DNA from: Demetria terragena DSM 11295
Lineage (GTDB): Bacteria; Actinomycetota; Actinomycetes; Actinomycetales; Dermatophilaceae
NCBI RefSeq assembly: GCF_000376825.1
Contig: NZ_AQXW01000004.1
Span: 1,488,001-1,552,000 of the forward strand
Length of the DNA stretch: 64,000 nucleotides
Direction: 5' to 3'
This document shows, piece by piece, positions 1 to 9,531 of this stretch. Numbering within the stretch: the first letter of the stretch is position 1; each line of letters opens with the position of its first letter. Position numbers and translations under genes: made by a program. Below the pieces are notes generated by a model, which was given only the letters and a program-made list of their open reading frames with translations, was not told the DNA's origin and searched no databases.

Positions 1-1457
1 GCGAGGAGATCGATGCACTCCACGGGATCGGTGACTGACATCGGACCGGACTTCAGCGCGGCTTCGTCGAGACCCTCCGCGCTGGCGCGGGTCAGTCCAC
101 GAGAACACCACGCGACCGCCCGATATGCCTCCAGGACGCGGAATCGGACCTCCCGCACTGCCGCATCTCCCGACTCCTCGCGAGCCCGATCTGCCATGAA
201 CCGATGAATCAGGTCATGGGCGCGAAACGCCCCCGGCGATGGGCTCGATACCAGGCTGTTGTGTGCCAGCCGCTCAAGCGCTCGCCGGGCGCGCGATTCC
301 GTCCAACCCGTTGCTACTGCAATGGAATTCGGCGATGCTGCCGGCGAGGGAAGCAGCCCGACCACATGCATCGCCAGCGCAGCATCATGATCACCCGCGT
401 TGTCGCTCACAGCGAGGTCGTCGATCAGACCAACGAGTGTTCCACCCAAGTCGGGCCCATGGCCGCCACCGTCACCAAGGCGTTCAGGATCAGCCGCGAC
501 GTCCGCCGCCAAATCAGCCACGCCCAGGTCGGGGTTGGCTTGCAGTCGTGCGCCAATAAGCCGAATGGCGAGCGGTAGCCCAGCACACGTCTGAACGAGC
601 ACACTCGCGGCCGCAGGATCCTCCATCAGCCTGCTGGTTCCCGCAAATTCGGCAAGCAGTGCCTCCGAGTCATTGGGGGGCAGGGGATGCAGTTGCACCT
701 GCCGGACATCACGCAGCACTCCGACGCTCTGTCGTGCGGTGATGATGACCGCGTTCCCTGGAGAGGCCGGAAGGAGCGGCTCGATCTGCTTCCAGTCGGC
801 GGCATTGTCGAGAACGAAGAGCAGGCGTGTCCCGCTGGTCGACGAGCGAAGGTAGGCCGAACCCAGGTCGGCATCTCCGAGGATGGCCAAGTCACGCACG
901 CCCAACGAGGCGAGCACAAAGGACAGGGCATCCCCGGTGGACATCGGCGAGTCGTGTCCATGGAGGTCGAGATAGATCTGCCCGTCGGGGTAGTGCTCTG
1001 CAAGCCGGTGGGCGACCAAGAGCGCCAGCCCCGACTTCCCGACCCCGCCCATGCCGGTGATCGCTGCCGCCGCTGGAGTCGTTCGCTGGCCCGGGTCAGA
1101 GAAGTCCTGCACCAGTTGATGAACGACCTCATCACGCCCCACGAAAGCCGCCGGAGGTGCCAGCAGTTGATGTGGGCGCTCGGGCACCCTTTCCCGCGTG
1201 ATCTCCTCCGTGGCCGAATCCGTACTCAGTGGCTTGGTGTCGCGCGCCGCGGCGCGAAATGCGGATGCCGTTTCGCGGTCCAATTCAAGACCTTCGACGA
1301 GCAGATCAACCGTACGCGGATGCGGCCGGCGCCGCTGCCCCCGCTCCAGGGCACTAATGCCCTCCGGGCTCAGCCCAGAGGCCTCCGCCAGCGCTTCTTG
1401 GGTCATTTCCCCCTGCCGTCGCAGGCTGCGCAGCAGCGACGCGAAATCCTGACTCAT
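1..1457 (-). CDS. XRE-family HTH / NB-ARC ATPase regulator, 3' end outside window
   Basis: An open reading frame runs from an ATG at 1457 off the left edge with no stop. The first 60 residues form an XRE-type helix-turn-helix (MTQEALAEASGLSPEGISALERG). A P-loop GMGGVGKSG lies near residues 135-143, followed by LLFVLDNAADW (Walker B-like) and GLPLAIRLIGARL, the GLPLA motif of NB-ARC/STAND ATPases. The family couples DNA binding to an ATP-driven switch and often regulates secondary metabolism or development (SARP/AfsR-like without the SARP domain). It is divergent from disA. The C-terminal sensor repeats, if any, are not visible, so the target is unknown. Confidence 0.8.
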   Translation of the reverse strand, partial: MSQDFASLLRSLRRQGEMTQEALAEASGLSPEGISALERGQRRRPHPRTVDLLVEGLELDRETASAFRAAARDTKPLSTDSATEEITRERVPERPHQLLAPPAAFVGRDEVVHQLVQDFSDPGQRTTPAAAAITGMGGVGKSGLALLVAHRLAEHYPDGQIYLDLHGHDSPMSTGDALSFVLASLGVRDLAILGDADLGSAYLRSSTSGTRLLFVLDNAADWKQIEPLLPASPGNAVIITARQSVGVLRDVRQVQLHPLPPNDSEALLAEFAGTSRLMEDPAAASVLVQTCAGLPLAIRLIGARLQANPDLGVADLAADVAADPERLGDGGGHGPDLGGTLVGLIDDLAVSDNAGDHDAALAMHVVGLLPSPAASPNSIAVATGWTESRARRALERLAHNSLVSSPSPGAFRAHDLIHRFMADRAREESGDAAVREVRFRVLEAYRAVAWCSRGLTRASAEGLDEAALKSGPMSVTDPVECIDLL

Positions 1458-1486
1458 GGTCGGCCCTCCTCGGTGTGGTCGTCCGT

Positions 1487-1561
1487 TTTTCACCCCCCGC
1501 CTTATCGTCGCTGCTTGAGCGACTTCGCGCTGCCGTTCTGACATGTGGTGGCGGGTGAAAA
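1487..1561. promoter_or_regulatory. Inverted repeat in the divergent XRE/disA promoter region
   Basis: TTTTCACCC at 1487-1495 is matched by GGGTGAAAA at 1553-1561, a perfect 9-bp inverted repeat spanning the intergenic space between the two divergent genes. It could be an autoregulatory operator of the XRE protein. This is inferred from position only. Confidence 0.3.
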
Positions 1562-1615
1562 TGTCGCGGCTAGACTCACGGCACATGCTTGCCACGACTC
1601 GGGAGGAGGCATCAG

Positions 1616-2692
1616 GTGGAGCCGTCACCGGACCAAATGCTCAGCGACACTCTTGCCGTGGTCGCGCCCGGCACCGAGTTGCGGGACGCCCTCGAGCGCA
1701 TCCTTCGCGGACGCACGGGAGCCCTGATCGTTCTCGGACATAACAGCGTCGTGGAGCAGATGAGTACCGGCGGGTTTCCGCTCGATATCGAATTCTCGGC
1801 GACTCGGGTCCGCGAGCTGGCCAAGATGGACGGCGCCATCGTTCTAGACCGGGACGCGACTCGCATCATGCGGGCCGCCACTCAATTGCTGCCGGACTCT
1901 CAGATCGAGACGCGGGAGTCGGGCACTCGACACCGCACCGCCGAGCGAGTCGCCAAACAGACAGACTTCCCGGTCATCTCAGTGAGCCAATCGATGCGCA
2001 CTATCGCGCTCTATGTGGGGGGTCTGAGGCACGTACTCGAAGGCTCGAATGCCGTACTCTCCCGGGCGAATCAGGCCCTTCAGACCTTGGAGCGCTACAA
2101 CGCTCGCCTCCGCGAAGTGACCAGCACGCTGTCTGCTCTGGAAATCGAAGACCTGGTGACGGTGCGCGATGTCGCCAATGTCGTACAGCGGTTGGAGATG
2201 GTGTCGCGAATCAGCACGGAGATTGAGCAGTACCTTCTCGAACTCGGCACCGACGGGCGCCTGATGGCACTGCAGTTAGAGGAACTCGTCGGCGGCCTGG
2301 GCAACAATCGCGAACTGATCCTGCGGGACTACCTCCACTCGACCCGCGAAGGATTGTCCGTCACCGAGGCTTTGCAACGCATCAGCGCGCTGTCCTCAAC
2401 TGACCTTCTCGATCAATCCGCCGGGGCTCGAGCCATGGGGTTCGCTGCCCAGGGGGATGCCATGGAGGCGCACGTCAGTCCGCTGGGCTACCGACTGCTG
2501 TCGCGGATACCTCGACTTCCTGGCGCCATCATCGACCGTTTGGTGGACCAATTCGGTTCTCTCCAAGAGCTTCTCGGGGCCGGCTATGAAGATCTCATCG
2601 GCGTGGACGGGGTCGGTGAGGCTCGCGCCAGGTCGGTGAGAGAAGGCCTATCCCGCATCGCCGAATCCAGCATTCTCGAGCGGTACGTGTGA
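1616..2692 (+). CDS. disA: DNA integrity scanning diadenylate cyclase DisA
   Basis: DisA makes c-di-AMP from two ATP and scans DNA for branched structures; it acts as an octamer in the cytoplasm. The start is GTG 1616, placed six bases after a GGAGGAGG ribosome site at 1602-1609; an upstream ATG in the same frame has no such site. The 358-residue protein has the DAC catalytic DGA (72-74) and RHRTAE (105-110), a helical linker, and a C-terminal helix-hairpin-helix (VDGVGEARARS). All key residues are present and length is normal. In many actinobacteria radA precedes disA; here a divergent regulator lies upstream instead. disA overlaps mutY by GTGA, so the two are probably cotranscribed. Confidence 0.97.
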   Translation: MEPSPDQMLSDTLAVVAPGTELRDALERILRGRTGALIVLGHNSVVEQMSTGGFPLDIEFSATRVRELAKMDGAIVLDRDATRIMRAATQLLPDSQIETRESGTRHRTAERVAKQTDFPVISVSQSMRTIALYVGGLRHVLEGSNAVLSRANQALQTLERYNARLREVTSTLSALEIEDLVTVRDVANVVQRLEMVSRISTEIEQYLLELGTDGRLMALQLEELVGGLGNNRELILRDYLHSTREGLSVTEALQRISALSSTDLLDQSAGARAMGFAAQGDAMEAHVSPLGYRLLSRIPRLPGAIIDRLVDQFGSLQELLGAGYEDLIGVDGVGEARARSVREGLSRIAESSILERYV

Positions 2693-3576
2693 CCTCACCG
2701 CACGACCTGCACGAGCCGATCCTGCAGTGGTACTCCACGGAAGCCCGAGACCTCCCGTGGCGGCAGCCCGACTGTTCACCCTGGGGCGTCCTGGTGTCGG
2801 AGATCATGCTGCAACAAACCCCGGTCGCGCGCGTGCAGCCGGTCTGGCAGGCATGGATGGACCGCTGGCCGACACCAGAGGACCTGGCTGCGGAGCCTCC
2901 CGGCGAGGCAGTCCGATCATGGGGGCGGCTTGGATACCCGCGACGCGCATTGCGCCTGCACGCCGCTGCTCTGGCGATCTCCACACACCATGGGGGTGAG
3001 GTGCCCAGAACCGTCGAGGCCCTCCGCGCACTCCCGGGCATCGGCGAGTACACCGCCGCCGCGGTCGCCGCGTTTGCCTTCGGGGCTGAGGTCGCGGTGG
3101 TCGACACCAACGTCCGACGGGTCCAGGCCCGCTTGGTCACTGGCACACAGCACGCAGCACCCAGCCTGACGGCGGCAGAACGCAAACTTGCGGACGACCT
3201 ACTCCCCGACGACGGGTCGGCTCCCGTCTGGGGCGTCGCGGTCATGGAGTTGGGTGCACTGGTGTGCACCGCACGCGGTCCCCGCTGTGAGGAGTGCCCG
3301 GTGGCCTCCCGATGCTCGTGGGTTGCCGCAGGTCGACCTGCCTACGAAGGGCCACCGCGGCGAGGCCAGGCATGGGCAGGCACGGACAGACAGGTCCGAG
3401 GACGACTCCTGCAGATGGTGCGCGAGGCCTCATCGCCGGTAGCCCACGACCGTCTCCGCGCGGGGTGGCCGGATGACATCCAGCGCGAGCGCTGCCTCGA
3501 TGGGCTCGTGGCCGACGGACTCCTCGAGCCTGTGTCGCACGACGCCTTCCGGTTGCCTGGGACAGAACCGACTTAA
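2689..3576 (+). CDS. mutY: A/G-specific adenine DNA glycosylase MutY
   Basis: MutY removes adenine mispaired with 8-oxoguanine. The 295 residues show the HhH-GPD fold: SEIMLQQT with catalytic Glu38, LPGIGEYTA hairpin (115-123), VDTNV with Asp139, and a complete C-x6-C-x2-C-x5-C [4Fe-4S] loop (C193, C200, C203, C209). The C-terminal MutT-like domain is reduced, as is common in actinobacteria. The GTG start overlaps the disA stop (GTGA), giving a DNA-damage sensing and repair pair. Its stop overlaps the convergent gntK stop in a CTTAAG. Confidence 0.95.
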   Translation: MTSPHDLHEPILQWYSTEARDLPWRQPDCSPWGVLVSEIMLQQTPVARVQPVWQAWMDRWPTPEDLAAEPPGEAVRSWGRLGYPRRALRLHAAALAISTHHGGEVPRTVEALRALPGIGEYTAAAVAAFAFGAEVAVVDTNVRRVQARLVTGTQHAAPSLTAAERKLADDLLPDDGSAPVWGVAVMELGALVCTARGPRCEECPVASRCSWVAAGRPAYEGPPRRGQAWAGTDRQVRGRLLQMVREASSPVAHDRLRAGWPDDIQRERCLDGLVADGLLEPVSHDAFRLPGTEPT

Positions 3577-4109
3577 GCCTGGTCGGTCGCTGTCCAGGAG
3601 GCCCGCAACTCCTCAACGACTTGCTCAAACACTCGATCGGGCGGACCTTCCGCCACCACGGTGATGCCAGGCTCGTCGTCTCCGAGCGGTTCCAAAGTGT
3701 CGAGCTGGCTCTGAAGGAGGGACGCTGGCATGTAGTGGCCTTCGCGTTCTTGCATGCGGGACGCCAACTCGATGGGCGACACCGCCACATGGCAGAACTG
3801 GACATGCGGGTTGCCTGCTTCGAGCACCTCACGGTAGGCCCGGCGCAGCGCCGAACAGGTCACGACGGCGGATTCGCCGGACTCGCCTTTGGCGCTGATC
3901 CAATCGGCGATGGTGCGCAGCCATGGCCATCGGTCCTCGTCGGTCAGCGGCGTACCGCTGGCCATCTTGTCCCGGTTGGCTTGCGGGTGAAAGTCATCGC
4001 CCTCGGCATAGGTCCACCCCAGCAGTTCCGCGAGGTCCTCGGCGATCGTGGTTTTGCCCGAACCCGAGACACCCATCACGATCACGCATCGCGCCGATTC
4101 CTCAATCAT
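3573..4109 (-). CDS. gntK: Gluconokinase (GntK family)
   Basis: Phosphorylates gluconate to 6-phosphogluconate for entry into the pentose phosphate pathway. The 178 residues match the P-loop thermoresistant gluconokinase family: Walker A GVSGSGKT at 13-20, then GDDFHPQANRDKMASGTPL, the substrate-binding signature, and TCSALRRAYR. Length is typical. It is single and convergent with mutY. No gluconate permease or GntR-type regulator is visible beside it. Confidence 0.93.
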   Translation of the reverse strand: MIEESARCVIVMGVSGSGKTTIAEDLAELLGWTYAEGDDFHPQANRDKMASGTPLTDEDRWPWLRTIADWISAKGESGESAVVTCSALRRAYREVLEAGNPHVQFCHVAVSPIELASRMQEREGHYMPASLLQSQLDTLEPLGDDEPGITVVAEGPPDRVFEQVVEELRASWTATDQA

Positions 4110-4172
4110 CTGGTCACCCTAGAGGGTCGGGGTCTTGTGCCGAGGACGTTCCAACGGTAAGTTCTCGGATTC

Positions 4173-4979
4173 GTGTCCCTTCGCCTGAGCCCCTACTACC
4201 GGTTGCTCATGGCGGGCATCCGGCAGCAGTCGACCTATCGACTTGCGGCACTCGGCGGGCTTGTCGCGAATGTGACGTTCGGTTTTCTCAAAGTCGCGGT
4301 GCTCTTCGCGACCGTTGATGCTGCCGGCGGCGAGTTGAATGGCTATGACATCGGCGCGATGAGCGCTTACATCTGGTTGAGCCAGGGGCTTCTTGGGTCG
4401 ATCAACCTGTCCGGACGAAGCGACCTTGCCAACCGCATCAAAGAGGGCGACGTCGCGGTCGACTTCTTGCGGCCGCTCAGTGTCCAGGGCGCAGCAATCG
4501 CACAGGAGGTTGGCGGCTCGATCTGGTCTCTGGTACCGCGCGGCATTCCTAGCGTCGCCATGGGCGCGCTCACCGTGGGCATGACGATGCCCACCACAGT
4601 GTTGCCGTACGTCTTGGGTTTGCTGAGCCTCCTCCTGGGCATCACCCTCGGCGCCACGGCTGTCTACGTGGTGGCGACTTTCGGCTTCTGGCTGATCGAA
4701 ACCCGCGGCGTGCAGATTCTGTACATGGTCATTTCGGGCTTCTTTGCCGGGCTCTTCGTGCCGATCGACTTGTTCCCGGACTGGCTGCGAATCCTCGCTG
4801 AGGCCACGCCTTTTCCCGCAATGATGATGTATCCCGTCGACATTCTGTCGGGGCGGGCAGACGGACCGGAGTCGTTCGTCCTGATTGCCGCGCAGGTCGG
4901 TTGGCTCGCCCTGACATGGTTTATTGGCCACCTGCTCACCCGCGCCGGACGCCACAAGTTGGAGGTGCAGGGTGGCTGA
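4173..4979 (+). CDS. ABC-2 exporter permease A (COG4587/COG3694 type)
   Basis: 268 residues with about six hydrophobic segments and a GTG start. The segment SGRSDLANRIKEGDVAVDFLRPL is typical of the poorly characterised ABC-2 permease family (PF06182) whose ATPase partner is COG4586. The next permease begins inside this gene (GTG 4972, stop at 4977-4979), so translation is coupled. PF06182 systems include a viologen exporter, so a drug or metabolite efflux role is possible, but the substrate here is unknown. Confidence 0.85.
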   Translation: MSLRLSPYYRLLMAGIRQQSTYRLAALGGLVANVTFGFLKVAVLFATVDAAGGELNGYDIGAMSAYIWLSQGLLGSINLSGRSDLANRIKEGDVAVDFLRPLSVQGAAIAQEVGGSIWSLVPRGIPSVAMGALTVGMTMPTTVLPYVLGLLSLLLGITLGATAVYVVATFGFWLIETRGVQILYMVISGFFAGLFVPIDLFPDWLRILAEATPFPAMMMYPVDILSGRADGPESFVLIAAQVGWLALTWFIGHLLTRAGRHKLEVQGG

Positions 4980-5772
4980 CCTCGCGCCATACCGTGCCGT
5001 TCTGGCCTCGCGCATCCGCTCCCAACGGTCCTACCGGACAAACTTCCGACTCGACCTGTTGAGTTCGTTTCTCGTCGGCTTGATCGAGTTGGCTGAAGTG
5101 TGGATCCTCTTCTTCAACGTCGACAAACTTGGCGGCTTCACGTTTGCGCAGATCTTGCTGGTCTTCGGTATGGCCGACCTGTCATTCAGTATCGCGGACA
5201 TGGTGTTTGGTCATTGCGACGGGATCACGACCTACATTCGAATGGGCACTCTGGATGTCTTCTACCTGCGCCCCCAGCCGCTCCTCCTTCAACTCATCAG
5301 CAGCGATATCTCGTTGCGCCGACTGACCCGGGCGGCTGTCGGCCTCGTGACCCTGGGAATTGGCCTGTCAATCAACGATATTGACTGGTCGCTCAGTTCG
5401 ATCACGCTTCTGGTCATGTCGCAGATCAGTGGCATCGCCATCTTCTCGGCCTTGTTCGTGTGCGCTGCGGGGGTACAGTTCTTCCTCATCAACGGTGCCG
5501 AAATGACCAACGCCTTCGTCTATGGCGGGCGCTATGCGGCGAGCCAACCTGCGGCCGTGTGGAATCGGCCACTCAAGGTGATCTTCGGCTTCTTCTTCCC
5601 CATGGCGTTCACCGCCTACTTGCCCGCGCTGCACCTTTTGGGGCTGACCGGGCCCGAGTGGTTACCCGCCTGGCTCGCGTGGTGCACACCACTCGCGGCG
5701 CTGTGGATGTGGGTATGTGCCGGGCTGTCCTGGCGCGTAGGCGTACGGCACTATCAAGGAGGCGGCGGATGA
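4972..5772 (+). CDS. ABC-2 exporter permease B (PF06182-like)
   Basis: 266 residues. GTG 4972 was chosen because a GGAGG precedes it by about six bases and it overlaps the previous stop; a longer in-frame reading from 4924 lacks support. About six membrane segments are visible, and the loop GHCDGITTYIRMGTLDVFYLRP parallels the conserved loop of permease A. It probably forms a heterodimeric channel with permease A. It ends in an ATGA overlap with the ATPase gene. Confidence 0.85.
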   Translation: MADLAPYRAVLASRIRSQRSYRTNFRLDLLSSFLVGLIELAEVWILFFNVDKLGGFTFAQILLVFGMADLSFSIADMVFGHCDGITTYIRMGTLDVFYLRPQPLLLQLISSDISLRRLTRAAVGLVTLGIGLSINDIDWSLSSITLLVMSQISGIAIFSALFVCAAGVQFFLINGAEMTNAFVYGGRYAASQPAAVWNRPLKVIFGFFFPMAFTAYLPALHLLGLTGPEWLPAWLAWCTPLAALWMWVCAGLSWRVGVRHYQGGGG

Positions 5773-6716
5773 TCATCGAGACCGAAGGACTCACGAGGGA
5801 CTTCCACGTCCGAGATGGGTTGAAGCGCAAGCGGGTTCGTGCCGTCGATGAGATGACATTCTCGGTCGAGGCGGGGTCCGCGGTGGGCTACATCGGCGCC
5901 AATGGCGCGGGAAAGTCGACCACGATCAAGATGTTGACCGGCATCCTGGTGCCGACCTCCGGGCAGATACGCACGTGCGGGCTCCGGCCGGTCCAGGACC
6001 GGCGCGCACTTGCTCGTGAGATTGGCGTGGTGTTCGGCCAGCGTTCCCAACTCTGGTGGGACCTACCAGTGCGCGAGTCCTTCCAGATTCTGGCGGCGAT
6101 CCACGCACTGTCCACGGATCAGGAGCGCCGCCGCACCGACGAACTGATCGAGCAGCTCGAGATGGGCGACTTCCTGGCGACGCCAGTGCGTCAGCTCTCC
6201 CTCGGACAGCGGATGCGGGCGGAAGTCGCTGCGGCGCTTCTGCATTCACCCCAACTCGTGATCTTGGACGAACCGACCATCGGTCTGGACGTGCTGAGCA
6301 AGCAGCGGCTACGCGAGTTCTTAGTCGAGGAACGACGCGAGCACGGCACCACCTTGCTGCTCACCACCCACGACATGGGCGACATCGAGCGATTGTGTGA
6401 GCGGGTCCTGGTTGTCGACCATGGGCGGCTGGCCTACGACGGCACGTTGCCCGGTCTGTCAGCCACCGTTGGCGCACAGCGAGTGCTGGTGCTTGACCTG
6501 GTTGAGCCAACTGCCGACCTGACCGAGATTCCCGGAACTTCTCATGTGGCTAGTGAGGCGCACGGGCTACAGCAGCGGTTGACGTACGACCCGGAGCAGA
6601 CCAACGTCGCGCAGGTCCTCACGAAAGTGTCCGAGCAGGTCGAAGTACGCGATCTGTCGATCGAGGACCCCGATATCGAAGACGTCGTACGCCGCATCTA
6701 CTCCGCCACCCGCTGA
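5769..6716 (+). CDS. ABC exporter ATPase (COG4586-like)
   Basis: 315 residues from ATG 5769 (ATGA overlap with permease B). Walker A GANGAGKST at 43-51, signature LSLGQR at 143-148, Walker B LVILDEPT near 163-170, and switch His in LTTHD. The stretch VVFGQRSQLWWDLPVRESF after the Q-loop is typical of COG4586 ATPases, matching the two permeases. It completes a three-gene exporter operon ending at the 6727 hairpin. Confidence 0.92.
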   Translation: MIIETEGLTRDFHVRDGLKRKRVRAVDEMTFSVEAGSAVGYIGANGAGKSTTIKMLTGILVPTSGQIRTCGLRPVQDRRALAREIGVVFGQRSQLWWDLPVRESFQILAAIHALSTDQERRRTDELIEQLEMGDFLATPVRQLSLGQRMRAEVAAALLHSPQLVILDEPTIGLDVLSKQRLREFLVEERREHGTTLLLTTHDMGDIERLCERVLVVDHGRLAYDGTLPGLSATVGAQRVLVLDLVEPTADLTEIPGTSHVASEAHGLQQRLTYDPEQTNVAQVLTKVSEQVEVRDLSIEDPDIEDVVRRIYSATR

Positions 6717-6726
6717 CCCTTACTGC

Positions 6727-6772
6727 GTTAGGTGCCCTTGACTGGGAAATTTCCCGGTCAAGGGCACCTAAC
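6727..6772. terminator. Bidirectional hairpin terminator
   Basis: A 46-base near-perfect palindrome, GTTAGGTGCCCTTGAC...GTCAAGGGCACCTAAC around a GGGAAATTTCCC centre, lies between the converging ABC operon and glycerate kinase. There is no U tract, which is usual for actinobacterial terminators. Confidence 0.8.
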
Positions 6773-6785
6773 TCGGTTAGTTCCC

Positions 6786-7991
6786 TTAGGCGGCGGCGAT
6801 CACTGAGCCGAGCAGGACCAGGCGCATCGAGCGCTCGGTCGCCGCCGCGACCAGCTCACCCGCGCGCTCCACCGCCTGAGCGAGTTCCATCGGAATCGGG
6901 ATGATGCCGACCACCGCATCGATCCCCACATCGTGTACGTCCGTCGCCCCCTCACCGATCGATCCAGCCAACGCCATCACCGGTTTGCCGTGGAGCTTGG
7001 CACGCCGCGCGATCTCGGCCGGCACCTTTCCTTTGGGTGTCTGGTAGTCGACAGCACCCTCAGCGGTGATCACCAGGTCGGCCGCGGCGATGGCCGCGTC
7101 CAATCGCGGCGTGCCGAGATCGTCCCCGAGAAACACCTCGAATCGGGAGCGCAACCGCGCGCCACACCCAGCGGCCAAAGCCGCGCCCAAGCCGCCTGAG
7201 GCTCCACTTCCCGCACCCCGAACGCCAGCAATCCGGTCAGTCCCCGAGGCCGCGCAGGCAGCCTCCAGCACGTCGGCCCACCGTTCTAGACCAGCGGACA
7301 ACTGGTCCACCTGCTCAGGCGTGGCGCCCTTCTGTGGTCCAAAAACCCTTGCGACGCCTCGCGGTCCAGTCAGCACATTCGTCATATTGCAACCAACCTC
7401 CAGATGCGTCCTCGCTAGTCGCGAGTCCATCCCTGACAGATCAACCTGATCGATCGTGGCAAGGGCCGCGCCACCGGTTGGGCTGACGTCGTGACCGTCG
7501 CGGTCGAGGAGCCGAGCACCGAGCGCAACTAACATGCCGGCGCCACCGTCGCTGGTCCCGGAATCGCCGCATCCCACCAGAATCCTCTCGACCCCGTGGT
7601 CGAGTGCGGCCCGTATGAGCTCCCCAACGCCGTACGTCGTCGTCCGAGTCGGATCGCGCCGATCAGCTGGTACGAGACGAAGACCGGCCGCTGCGGCCAT
7701 CTCGACCACCGCCGTGGACGTGCCGTCTCCACCGAGCAGAGCGAAGTGTGCATCGACAGCTTCCCCTACTGGTCCGGTCACCCGGACCGGAACGATCTGC
7801 CCACCCGTCGCCTTCGCGAGTGTTCGGGCCGAGCCCTCCCCACCGTCGACCATGGGCACGGCAACCACGACCGCCCCAGGTAGCGCGCGACGTACACCGG
7901 ACGAGATCGCCAGAGCGACCTGTTCAGCATCAAGGCTCTCCTTGAAGCCACTCGGAGCCACAACAATGCGGTGCGGGACACGGATCGACAT
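6786..7991 (-). CDS. Glycerate kinase (family 1)
   Basis: Phosphorylates D-glycerate in the glyoxylate/serine-linked pathway. The 401 residues begin IVVAPSGFKESLDAEQVA and contain VPMVDGGEGS, GCGDSGTSDGGAGM and FGPQKGATPEQ, the signature segments of the GlxK/GarK family, over the normal length. It lies upstream of nothing obviously related in carbon use except the SLC13-type transporter, whose start lies beyond a 46-base gap on the same strand, so shared transcription is plausible. Confidence 0.93.
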   Translation of the reverse strand: MSIRVPHRIVVAPSGFKESLDAEQVALAISSGVRRALPGAVVVAVPMVDGGEGSARTLAKATGGQIVPVRVTGPVGEAVDAHFALLGGDGTSTAVVEMAAAAGLRLVPADRRDPTRTTTYGVGELIRAALDHGVERILVGCGDSGTSDGGAGMLVALGARLLDRDGHDVSPTGGAALATIDQVDLSGMDSRLARTHLEVGCNMTNVLTGPRGVARVFGPQKGATPEQVDQLSAGLERWADVLEAACAASGTDRIAGVRGAGSGASGGLGAALAAGCGARLRSRFEVFLGDDLGTPRLDAAIAAADLVITAEGAVDYQTPKGKVPAEIARRAKLHGKPVMALAGSIGEGATDVHDVGIDAVVGIIPIPMELAQAVERAGELVAAATERSMRLVLLGSVIAAA

Positions 7992-8037
7992 TTCGATCTC
8001 CTTGGTAGGGACGGTTGGTGACGAAGCCAGTCGGAGC

Positions 8038-9531
8038 TCAACTCACCGGCAGGCCAAGCAAGGGCCAGACGAAGAACGAGAAGATCAACACCAGCGCAGC
8101 GCTCATCGGCGCCAGCCAGAACGACAACCGGCGCAGGTCTGCGGGGGTGTATGTCGGGAGGCCCTTGACTTCGGAGAAGAGTGCGACGGGCTTGGCCGAA
8201 GACGGCAGGGTGTGGCAGAAGCCAGCAGCAGCGGTCGAGGCGAAGGCTGCCGCAGCAATGCTGACTCCAGCCCCAGGGGCCAGCGCGATGACGATGGGGA
8301 TCAGGACGGCCGATCGCGCGGAGCGAGACTGCACCAGCAGATGCGCCGCGGTCGAGATCACGACCACCATGACCATGAATGGCACCGGAGAGTCGAACCA
8401 TCCACTCTTGAAAGCGTTCTCAGCGATGTAGTAGGCCGCCCCGGAGTTCAGCAACGCATTGCCCAAGGCGAGGGTCGCAGCCATGAACAGCAGCAATGAC
8501 CACGGGACCTCGGGGAGGGCCTTCTTTAACTTGACCACGCCATACCGCGGCGAGGTCGCCACCAGTGCACCGCCGAGGGCCACGATCGCCGGATGAATTC
8601 CGTGCAGGTCCTCGGTGCACCAGAGGGTCACGGTGACCGCCAGCAGCAGCGCTGCTCGAGACTCGCCGACCGTCAGACTCCCCGTGAGCTGGCCCGGGCG
8701 ATCTTCAAGGTCGGTGATCGACAGGCGCAACCGCACCTTGCGGTCCGCGCGCGCACTGAAGAGGCGCAAGACCAACTCAGCCGCAAGGTGAGCACTGACC
8801 AAGGCCAGTGGAAGCCCGAGAAGCAGCCACCGAGTAAAACTGAAGCCGGTGCCGGTCGCGGTCTGGACCAACATCGAAGTCACCAGGTGCGCGCCCGCAC
8901 CGATCAGTGATCCAACCGCCGATAGCAGGATGACCGTGGGAAAGACCAACGCCAATACCTTGACGAGCGAACGGTGTTCGGCCAGGGCTCGCGCAAGTGC
9001 CACGAAGATGGGAAGCGCCAACGCTGCCCGTCCGGACGTGCTCGGAATGGCAAAGGCAGTGACCACCAGTGTGGCCGTGACCAGGTGAACGAGCTGCCTG
9101 GGTGTGCTTGCGCCACATACCAGCCACCCGGCTACCCGTTGCGCTAAGCCGGATGCGGTGATGGCGACCGCCATGACGCATGCCGCGACCAGCAACCAGA
9201 CGACGTCATCGCCCAGGGTGGCGAAGAAATCCTCGGTCTGCATCACTCCGAGGAGAACCAGGCTGGTTCCAGCGCCCAGCGCGATATAGGTGTCGTCGAC
9301 CGAGGTGAAGGCCCAGGCGCATACGGCCAAAGCGAAGATGGTGAGCGTCATGCGGCCGTCCGACGTAAGGTCGCCGCGCTCACTACCCAGCGGTCTGGTC
9401 CAGAGCCAGGCGAGCAGGAGAAGCAGAGCCATAGCGCCAACCCACCAACGCGGCCTCCTCCAACTCACGCGCTGTGGCTCCGGCGGAGTAGGAGCCTTTG
9501 GCCGGAACGTGCGGTAGCCCGTGGTCGTCAC
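8038..9531 (-). CDS. SLC13/DASS-family anion transporter
   Basis: 497 residues with 11-13 predicted membrane helices. AIPSTSGRAALALPIFVALARAL and AAGFCHTLPSSAKPVALF resemble the two SNT-like hairpin motifs of divalent anion:sodium symporters, so the substrate could be a dicarboxylate, sulfate or glycerate-like anion. Neighbouring glycerate kinase makes an organic acid attractive, but this is inference. Its start overlaps the response regulator stop by four bases, so the two-component genes may be cotranscribed with it and control it. Confidence 0.82.
   Translation of the reverse strand: MTTTGYRTFRPKAPTPPEPQRVSWRRPRWWVGAMALLLLLAWLWTRPLGSERGDLTSDGRMTLTIFALAVCAWAFTSVDDTYIALGAGTSLVLLGVMQTEDFFATLGDDVVWLLVAACVMAVAITASGLAQRVAGWLVCGASTPRQLVHLVTATLVVTAFAIPSTSGRAALALPIFVALARALAEHRSLVKVLALVFPTVILLSAVGSLIGAGAHLVTSMLVQTATGTGFSFTRWLLLGLPLALVSAHLAAELVLRLFSARADRKVRLRLSITDLEDRPGQLTGSLTVGESRAALLLAVTVTLWCTEDLHGIHPAIVALGGALVATSPRYGVVKLKKALPEVPWSLLLFMAATLALGNALLNSGAAYYIAENAFKSGWFDSPVPFMVMVVVISTAAHLLVQSRSARSAVLIPIVIALAPGAGVSIAAAAFASTAAAGFCHTLPSSAKPVALFSEVKGLPTYTPADLRRLSFWLAPMSAALVLIFSFFVWPLLGLPVS

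Noticed and set aside
5460-5768. N-terminal extension of the first ABC ATPase
   Set aside because: It runs through permease B in another frame; the ATG at 5769 is coupled by ATGA and starts the ABC domain normally.
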